Part shown: positions 58,349-64,000 of the stretch, piece after piece
Layout of the letters: every line of letters starts with the position of its first letter
Numbering within the stretch: the first letter of the stretch is position 1
From: Planctomycetota bacterium
GTDB lineage: Bacteria > Planctomycetota > UBA1135 > UBA2386
Direction of reading: 5' to 3'
DNA length: 64,000 nucleotides
Assembly: GCA_020851075.1 (NCBI GenBank)
Contig: JADZDL010000316.1
Location: 27,635-91,634 of the forward strand
Made by a program: the position numbers and the translations under genes
The notes under the pieces: generated by a model
Databases searched by the model: none
Seen by the model: only the letters and a program-made list of their open reading frames with translations
What the model was told of the DNA's origin: nothing

Positions 58349-58383
58349 TTGACGAAACTCCGCTTGGCCCGAAGATGCCCATG

Positions 58384-58463
58384 CTGTGGGCCTCTCCCCT
58401 CGGCCCGGCAGTCGTTGGTGACAACACCACCCTCGGCGCCCCGGGCTTCGCCCCCGCCCACAG
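58384..58463 (+). promoter_or_regulatory. Nested hairpin in the leader of the 1026-aa secreted protein gene
   Basis: CTGTGGGC/GCCCACAG (8 bp), GCCCGG/CCGGGC (6 bp) and GTTG-GTGA-CAAC are nested between 58384 and 58463, ending eight bases before the AAGGAG Shine-Dalgarno (58471-58476) of the gene at 58481. Could control translation. Confidence 0.4.
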
Positions 58464-58480
58464 AACCCCAAGGAGCAGGC

Positions 58481-61400
58481 ATGGTCCTCTGTTTGCCGAT
58501 CTGTCCGCAGATCCACCCAAAGTGCGCGCTGCGCGTTCTCTTGCCCCTGTTCGCTGCTTTGCCCGCCATAGCCCAATGGCGGCAGATTGCGGTGACGAGC
58601 GCCCCACCGGTCCGCAGCGGCTTCTCGCTGGTTCCGGATCCCAACGGTGGTGTGCTGTTGTTTGGCGGCGATGCCAACAACCCCGCCGCTACGGAGTGGC
58701 ATTGGTCGGGCACCGAGTGGGCGTCGGTTACGACGCCGGTGCCGCGGCGCGATGGTCAGGCCGCGGCCGTGCATGGGCCGTCGGGAGCCGTCTACGTGTT
58801 TGGTGGTGTAGGCCCGGGCACGACCCTGCTGAACGACCTGTGGCGTCTGGATGGGGCGGGCTGGTCCCTGGTGGCGCCGCCGCATTCTCCGCCGTGGCTC
58901 CGGCAGATGACGATGGCCTATGACGCGCGCACGGATGCCATGGTGCTCGTCGGACGGAACGGCACGCAGTTTGAAACGTGGAGTTTCCGCGCTGGGGACT
59001 GGGCGTTGGAGCCGCAAGGGGCATTGCCCGGCACGGGCGACGTGCAGCTGTTTGCGGACACCGTGCGCGGCGAAGTGGGGGCCTTCAGCCTCGAATCGAA
59101 CAGCCTCGTCGTGCACCTGTTTCACGAGGGCGCATGGCATGCGGTGGCCTCGGCCCCTGGCATCACCGGGGCTGGCGCTGCGGCGTTTGACAGCCAGCGC
59201 GGGCGCGCGGTGTGGTTTGCGCACGCGGTCGGCCGGCCCGCGGACACCTTCGAATGGGATGGCTTGCGGTTGCGCCCGGTGGGCACGGCCGCTGCGCCCG
59301 GCGTGATTCTGCCGGGCCAGCTGGCGATGGTGCAGGATGCCGCGCGCAGCGAAGTCCTGATGGTCACCAGTGTATTCCAGGTGGAAGCCTGGAGCTGGGC
59401 GCCGCAGCCGGTGCCACTGGCGAGCAGCTATGGCACGCCATGCGTGGACCCGCAGCTGCGGCTGGCTCTCGTGCCCGGCGATGTGCCGCAGCCCGGTGCG
59501 CGCCATCGACTGCAGGTCCAGGGCAACGCGGCGTCGCAGTTGGCGTTCTCGCTGATCGGCTTGTCGCACGTGACGGACGGTGGTCCGTTGCCGCGGCCGT
59601 TCCCGGTCGGGGTGACCACGTGCTTGCAGCGCGTGCCGGCGTACGCCCCGCTGTTCCTCGGCGTCGGCCTGCCAGTGTCGCTGCAGATCACCGTGCCCAA
59701 TTCGGCCACGTTCCTCGGTTTCCGCTACGACGCGCAGGTCGTGCTCGCCGACGGCACGGGCGTCACGGATGCGACCAACGGACTGGAGATCCAGGTCGGT
59801 CTGCCGATCGCCGAACAGGCGATCACCGAGACGTTCGCCAATGCGTCGCTGCGGGATGCGCAGGCCTCGGGCGACGTGTGGGCGGGCGGAACGGCGCAGC
59901 CGGTCGCCATCGGTGGCGATGGCCGGCACGGCTCGTTTGACGCGACGATTGGCGTGCCCGGCAATGCCAACGAGTATGTCTGGAACACGGACAGCGTCAC
60001 CGTGCCGGGTAGCCAGACGCTCAGCGGAATGCCGGAGGTCGTCACGGACGGCAAGTTCTACTTCACGGACTTCGTGCTGCCGGCCGGGGTGACGGTCGAC
60101 TTCACGGGCTCGGCGCCGCCGCAGATCTTCGTGCGCGGTCGCTGCGAAGTGGCAGGCACGCTGCGCTGCAATGGTGCCGCGATGACGACGTTCAACGGGC
60201 GCGGTGCAGTCAGCAACCCCCAACCGTTCGTTGCTGGTCAGCCTGGCGGCCTGCCCGGTGCCGGCGGTGGCCAGGGTGGCAAGGGAGGCAATGAGTGTGC
60301 GGGCACGGGGCCACAGACGCAGGTCATCAACGGCGTGACCGTGTTCGTCAACAACGGCCAGGACGGGGAGGATGTGCGGTTGCTCGCGGGCCACGCGTAT
60401 GCGGCCAATGCCGCAGGAACGGGTGGGCGCGGTTCGTCGATGAATCCGGCGAATGGACTGGTGCCGCCGTCGAGTGCCGCGACTTCCCTGAGCGGCATCT
60501 ACAACCCGTTCTTCGCGGCCCCCGGGGCTGGCGGTGGCATGTCGCAAGCTGGCGCAGTGGCGACGGTGAATCTGTTCAACCTGCTGCAGGTGAATGCGAT
60601 TCCGCCCGCCGGTGTGCAGTTCTCGCTGTTCCCGTATCCGCCGGTGTCGGCGCCCGCGGGCTATTCGTCGCTGAACCACTTCCTGGTTGGCGGCTCGGGC
60701 GGCGGCGGTGGTGCGACGCATGCGTATGGCACCTTCAACATCGCCGGGGCGACCTTTGATCGGTACATAGCAGGCGCGGCTGGGTCGGGTGGTGGTGGTG
60801 CGCTGGCGCTGCGCGCGGGTGGCGACCTCACAGTGACCGCGACGGCGAGCCTGCAGGCCAAGGGCGGCGCTGGTGTGCTGATCCGCGGCCATGACAGCAA
60901 CGCCACGACCAACGTCAACTGGGGCGTCACGTGTCCCGGCGGTGGTGGCTCCGGTGGCTCCGTGCTGCTGCAGTCCGGCGGCCAGGCCACGGTGCAAGGC
61001 GCAATCGATACGAGTGGTGGCGGCGGCAGCCGCACGGGGCAGATCTTCGTGGCCTCGTTCAACGTGACGAGCCAGGCGGGCGCCGGCTCGCCGGGCTTCT
61101 TCCGCGTCGAAGGCGCGAACGGCACCAACGTCACTGGCACCACGATCCCGGCCCTGCAACTCGGCAGCAACACGGGCCCCCTGACCGACACCGACGCGCG
61201 CACGGGTTCGCGTTCGGTGTGGATCATCCCGCCGACGACCGAGCTGCCGCGCTACGTGCGCTACGAATTGCTCGTTGATATCGCTGGCAGCTCGGTGCTG
61301 TTCAGTGACGATCCGGCCGTGAGCGGCCTCGCCGCGAACGACCCGAACGGCCCCGTCATGCTGCGCGTGCAAGGCGCCAAGGTCGACCCGATCACGGGCT

Positions 61401-61561
61401 TCGTGCAGGCTTCGACGCAGGGCCCGTGGCGCACTTCGGTGGCCGCCGGCGGCGCCGATTCGCTGAATCAGGACCGCGCCGAAGCGCTGCGCTTCGACCT
61501 CGTGCTCGACAAGAACCTCGGCGTGTCCGCCGTGCGCGAACTGCGCATCGTCTGGCGCTGA
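58481..61561 (+). CDS. Secreted kelch-like and Gly-rich protein, 1026 aa
   Basis: An exported protein of unknown function. Signal in the first 30 residues, after a hydrophobic LRVLLPLFAALPAIAQ. The N-terminal ~370 residues have kelch-type blades (GGVLLFGGDANNPAATEWHW, GAVYVFGGVGPGTTLLNDLW). The middle carries beta-sandwich-like regions, and from about 590 Gly-rich turns (GGLPGAGGGQGGKGGN and GGSGGGGGATHAYGTFN) that may form a parallel beta-helix. AAGGAG lies 5-10 nt before the ATG. A three-part stem occurs just upstream. Confidence 0.75.
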   Translation: MVLCLPICPQIHPKCALRVLLPLFAALPAIAQWRQIAVTSAPPVRSGFSLVPDPNGGVLLFGGDANNPAATEWHWSGTEWASVTTPVPRRDGQAAAVHGPSGAVYVFGGVGPGTTLLNDLWRLDGAGWSLVAPPHSPPWLRQMTMAYDARTDAMVLVGRNGTQFETWSFRAGDWALEPQGALPGTGDVQLFADTVRGEVGAFSLESNSLVVHLFHEGAWHAVASAPGITGAGAAAFDSQRGRAVWFAHAVGRPADTFEWDGLRLRPVGTAAAPGVILPGQLAMVQDAARSEVLMVTSVFQVEAWSWAPQPVPLASSYGTPCVDPQLRLALVPGDVPQPGARHRLQVQGNAASQLAFSLIGLSHVTDGGPLPRPFPVGVTTCLQRVPAYAPLFLGVGLPVSLQITVPNSATFLGFRYDAQVVLADGTGVTDATNGLEIQVGLPIAEQAITETFANASLRDAQASGDVWAGGTAQPVAIGGDGRHGSFDATIGVPGNANEYVWNTDSVTVPGSQTLSGMPEVVTDGKFYFTDFVLPAGVTVDFTGSAPPQIFVRGRCEVAGTLRCNGAAMTTFNGRGAVSNPQPFVAGQPGGLPGAGGGQGGKGGNECAGTGPQTQVINGVTVFVNNGQDGEDVRLLAGHAYAANAAGTGGRGSSMNPANGLVPPSSAATSLSGIYNPFFAAPGAGGGMSQAGAVATVNLFNLLQVNAIPPAGVQFSLFPYPPVSAPAGYSSLNHFLVGGSGGGGGATHAYGTFNIAGATFDRYIAGAAGSGGGGALALRAGGDLTVTATASLQAKGGAGVLIRGHDSNATTNVNWGVTCPGGGGSGGSVLLQSGGQATVQGAIDTSGGGGSRTGQIFVASFNVTSQAGAGSPGFFRVEGANGTNVTGTTIPALQLGSNTGPLTDTDARTGSRSVWIIPPTTELPRYVRYELLVDIAGSSVLFSDDPAVSGLAANDPNGPVMLRVQGAKVDPITGFVQASTQGPWRTSVAAGGADSLNQDRAEALRFDLVLDKNLGVSAVRELRIVWR

Positions 61562-61575
61562 GGGCACGGTCGCAC

Positions 61576-61623
61576 GGCTTCCAGGCCCAGTCCTTGGGCT
61601 CGTCCATGGGCGGTCTGGAAGCC
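61576..61623 (+). terminator. Three-stem structure after the 1026-aa protein gene
   Basis: GGCTTCCAG (61576-61584) pairs with CTGGAAGCC (61615-61623), enclosing GCCCA-GTCCT-TGGGC (61585-61599). It starts 14 nt after the stop. A 14-nt palindrome GCCGGCGCGCCGGC follows at 61632-61645. No T tract. Confidence 0.5.
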
Positions 61624-61690
61624 TCCTCCAAGCCGGCGCGCCGGCCGAAGCTGGACCGCGAGCCTTCGCCGCTGCACGATGCAGCCTTCG

Positions 61691-62665
61691 ATGCCCGATC
61701 CAGCCAAGAAGCCGAAGGCCACTGCCCCGCGCCCCCTGCGCATCCGCCCGCTCGCCGAGCGCAAGAACCTCGTCCAGAAGGAAGACTTCGCGAAGGTGCT
61801 GCCACCCGTCGCAGGCTTCCTGCAGTGGTTTGAAGCCCTGCCCGAGATCTACGGTAGCAAGGCGCTGAAGCTCGTTGTGAGCCGCATCATCGATGCGCGC
61901 CAGCAAGGTCGCGAAGTTGGGGTGTCACTCGGCGCGCACGTGCTCAAGGTCGGCCTCTCCCCGCTGCTGATCGACCTCATGCGCCGCGGGCTCATCACGC
62001 ACGTGGCCACCAACGGCGCCTCGGCGATCCACGACTGGGAGACCGCCTACCAGGGGGCCACCAGCGAAGACGTAAAGGAAAACCTGCCCGACGGCTCGTT
62101 TGGGTTCTGGGGCGAAACATTCGCGGGGCTGAACGGCGCCACGAAACGCGCGGGCGAACGTGGTGAAGGCCTCGGCGAAGCGATCGGTAGGACGATCCTC
62201 GAAGGGGACCTTCCCTACCGCCACCTGTCGGTGTTTTCCGAAGCAGCGCGCCTTGGCATCCCCGCGACCGTGCACGTCGCGTTTGGCTGCGATATCACGC
62301 ACATGGATCCGGACCTCGACGGTGCCGCACTCGGCGCTTCGACGATGAAGGACTTCTGGACGCTCGCGGACACGGTCGGGCGCCTCGACCACGGTGTCTG
62401 GTGCAACGTCGGCTCGGCGGTCATCATGCCCGAGGTGTTCTTGAAGGCCGTCTCGATCGCGCGCAACCGCGGCCAACTCGGTGCCGACTTCCTGACCTGC
62501 AACTTCGACATGATCCAGCAGTACCGCGCCGTCACCAACGTCGTGCAACGTCCGCCCAAAGAAGGCAAGTCCGTGATCGCGATGCACGAAATCGTGCTGC
62601 CGCTCCTACACCAGGCTTTGCTCTGCACGGCCGAAGCGCGCGGTTGCCTGCAGGAGCCTCGCTGA
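61691..62665 (+). CDS. Deoxyhypusine synthase-like protein
   Basis: A 324-aa protein of the deoxyhypusine synthase fold. In eukaryotes and archaea the enzyme moves an aminobutyl group from spermidine to eIF5A. Here SLGAHVLKVGLSPLLIDLMR, HVATNGASAIHDWE and FGFWGETFAGLNGATK match the family, but the lysine that forms the enzyme intermediate is not seen in its usual C-terminal context. As bacteria have EF-P rather than eIF5A, the substrate is unknown; homospermidine synthesis is one idea. The stop overlaps hldE by TGATG. ATG at 61679 is an alternative start. Confidence 0.8.
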   Translation: MPDPAKKPKATAPRPLRIRPLAERKNLVQKEDFAKVLPPVAGFLQWFEALPEIYGSKALKLVVSRIIDARQQGREVGVSLGAHVLKVGLSPLLIDLMRRGLITHVATNGASAIHDWETAYQGATSEDVKENLPDGSFGFWGETFAGLNGATKRAGERGEGLGEAIGRTILEGDLPYRHLSVFSEAARLGIPATVHVAFGCDITHMDPDLDGAALGASTMKDFWTLADTVGRLDHGVWCNVGSAVIMPEVFLKAVSIARNRGQLGADFLTCNFDMIQQYRAVTNVVQRPPKEGKSVIAMHEIVLPLLHQALLCTAEARGCLQEPR

Positions 62666-64000
62666 TGACTGCCGGCCAGGAAAACCGTCGGCTCGCCGAT
62701 CTGCTCGAGTCGTTGCCCAATACGCGCGTTCTCGTGGTTGGCGACCTGATCCTCGATCGTTACGCGGACGGCAAGGCCAACCGCGTTTCGCCCGAAGCGC
62801 CCGTGCTTGTCTTTGAGTACGACAGCGAACGTTACCTGCTCGGCGGCGCGTGCAACGTCGCGGCCAACCTGCGTGAACTCGGCGCTTCGGCGTCGGTGCT
62901 CGGTGTGGTTGGCGACGACGAAGCCGGCGAACAACTGCGCACGTTGCTGCAACAGGCCGATATCGATACGCAAGCGCTCGTCAAGGACACGACGCGACCG
63001 ACGACGCGCAAGACGCGCTACGTAGCAAAGACCATGCAGGTGCTGCGCGTCGACGAAGAAAGCCGCGCGCCGGTCGGCGGCGACGCCGAGGCGCAGATGC
63101 TCGCAATCCTCGACCAGCGCCCGTTCCCGTGGAAGAGCGTGCTGCTCAGCGACTACGGCAAGGGTGTGCTGACGCCGCGCGTGATCCAGGCGGCGATCGC
63201 GGCCGCGCGTTCGCAGGGTGGTGTCACCGTCGTCGATCCGAAGGGCAAGGACTACTCGATCTACCGCGGGGTGGACCTGCTCACGCCCAACCGCGAAGAG
63301 GCCGAAGCGGCGACGGGCGTTGCGATCAAGACGACCGAGGACCTGCACCGCACGGCGCAGCGTCTGCGCGAGATCACGGGCATTCGCACCGCGGTGATCA
63401 CGCTTGGCAAGGACGGCATCTTCTTCGAACGCGAAGATGGCACGCACCGGATCATCCCGACCGAAGCGCGGCAGGTTTTCGACGTCACGGGTGCCGGCGA
63501 CACGGTGGTCGCGGTGCTCACGTTCTGCCGCGCCGCCGGGGTGTCGCTCGAAGACAGCCTGCGCCTTGCCAACCACGCCGCGGGCATCACGGTGGCCAAA
63601 CTCGGCACCTGGGCGCCGAGCCGCCGCGAAGTGCTCGCGCGCCTCGGCGAGAACAGCGTGTCGAGCGGCGGCAAGGTGTTGTCGCTCGAAGCCGCGATCG
63701 AAGTCGCGAGCCGCCTGCGCGCCGAAGGGCGCCGGCTCGTGTTCACGAACGGCTGCTTCGACATCCTGCATCCGGGCCACTGCGACTACCTCGCGAAGTC
63801 GCGTTCGTACGGCGACGCGCTGATGGTCGGCATCAACACCGATGCGTCGGTGCAGCGGCAGCAGAAGGGGCCCGGTCGGCCGATCAACTGCCTCGAGGAC
63901 CGCGCCGCCGTGCTCGCGGCGCTGCAGGCGGTCGACTACGTGGTCGCGTTCGACGACGACACGCCGAAGGACCTCATCGAGGCGATCACGCCGCACGTGC
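62665..64000 (+). CDS. hldE: Bifunctional heptose kinase/ADP-heptose synthase, HldE (3' truncated by window edge)
   Basis: Makes ADP-heptose for lipopolysaccharide core. The first ~330 residues are a PfkB-type ribokinase (VLVVGDLILDRYADGK, GGACNVAANLRELGA, and DVTGAGDTVV with the catalytic Asp279). From about residue 355 a nucleotidyltransferase domain begins (FTNGCFDILHPGHCDYL), then GINTDASVQRQQKGPGRP. The last visible codons (ITPHV) are within this domain. Its presence implies LPS. It is coupled to the deoxyhypusine synthase-like gene. Confidence 0.95.
   Translation, partial: MTAGQENRRLADLLESLPNTRVLVVGDLILDRYADGKANRVSPEAPVLVFEYDSERYLLGGACNVAANLRELGASASVLGVVGDDEAGEQLRTLLQQADIDTQALVKDTTRPTTRKTRYVAKTMQVLRVDEESRAPVGGDAEAQMLAILDQRPFPWKSVLLSDYGKGVLTPRVIQAAIAAARSQGGVTVVDPKGKDYSIYRGVDLLTPNREEAEAATGVAIKTTEDLHRTAQRLREITGIRTAVITLGKDGIFFEREDGTHRIIPTEARQVFDVTGAGDTVVAVLTFCRAAGVSLEDSLRLANHAAGITVAKLGTWAPSRREVLARLGENSVSSGGKVLSLEAAIEVASRLRAEGRRLVFTNGCFDILHPGHCDYLAKSRSYGDALMVGINTDASVQRQQKGPGRPINCLEDRAAVLAALQAVDYVVAFDDDTPKDLIEAITPHV

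Noticed and set aside
57305..61906. A minus-strand frame of about 1530 codons opposite the 1026-aa secreted protein and beyond
   Set aside because: High GC leaves few stop codons in shadow frames. Its composition is Arg/His/Ala-rich, it covers several real genes, and the GH127 and secreted-protein genes explain the region better.

Overview
The window is high-GC chromosomal DNA from a Gram-negative-type bacterium, most likely a Planctomycetota member or a relative. The evidence is indirect: many secreted giant or repetitive proteins with Sec signals, lipoproteins, a GH127 hydrolase, sigma-54 with a GAF-AAA+ activator, a heptose kinase/transferase (HldE), and housekeeping genes whose neighbourhoods differ from the Proteobacteria and Firmicutes layouts. 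No rRNA, tRNA, CRISPR array, IS element or phage module was seen; this reads as core chromosome with lineage-specific secreted genes interspersed.

Layout. 1-6.9 kb: the 3' part of dnaX, a convergent KamA-type radical-SAM gene, a secreted beta-propeller/di-haem protein, then ybaB and recR (the classical dnaX-ybaB-recR cluster split by two insertions). 7-13 kb: hrpB, a small membrane protein, rpoN with an overlapping membrane protein, truA. 13-22 kb: secreted hypothetical proteins, a frameshifted carboxypeptidase-regulatory-like gene, an RlmI-like methyltransferase, and an overlapping run of coiled-coil protein, DUF3052-like protein, short-chain dehydrogenase, GNAT and zinc-finger genes. 22-34 kb: a triple-domain HtrA-like protease, a CAP-domain secreted protein, an isopropylmalate/isocitrate dehydrogenase, a reprolysin-type metalloprotease, a Gly-rich secreted protein, a stand-alone HyuB and a lipoprotein. 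34-45 kb: purA-uppS-cdsA, phoH-ybeY, a FliA/WhiG-like sigma factor, then lysA-lipoprotein-IscU-like-sigma-54 activator. 45-52 kb: a secreted protein, a structured intergenic region, glpK, lon, nth. 52-64 kb: a secreted HEAT-like protein, a SUFU-domain protein with a DUF1289 gene, a GH127 hydrolase, a 1026-aa secreted Gly-rich protein, a deoxyhypusine-synthase-like gene and the start of hldE.

How it works together. Several sets overlap by ATGA/GTGA/TGATG and should be co-translated: rpoN plus the following gene, the 18-21 kb run, purA-uppS-cdsA, phoH-ybeY, SUFU-DUF1289, and DHS-like-hldE. Together they cover replication and repair (dnaX, recR, nth), envelope precursors (uppS, cdsA, lysA, hldE), RNA maturation (truA, ybeY, methyltransferase), proteolysis (Lon, HtrA, metalloprotease) and alternative sigma control.

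Most unusual signals. (1) A run of ten G inside dnaX at the end of its clamp-loader part, with a stop directly behind it in the shifted frame; this suggests slippage making a short gamma-like product. (2) Two consecutive ~100-nt modules between 46917 and 47133, each closed by an inverted repeat with a compensatory base change between copies; this looks like an undescribed structured repeat or RNA. (3) A recurring upstream octamer GCTANNCT, often about 7 nt before the start codon, which suggests a lineage -10 element and leaderless mRNAs. (4) Very stable perfect palindromes or tandem hairpins without T tracts at gene ends.
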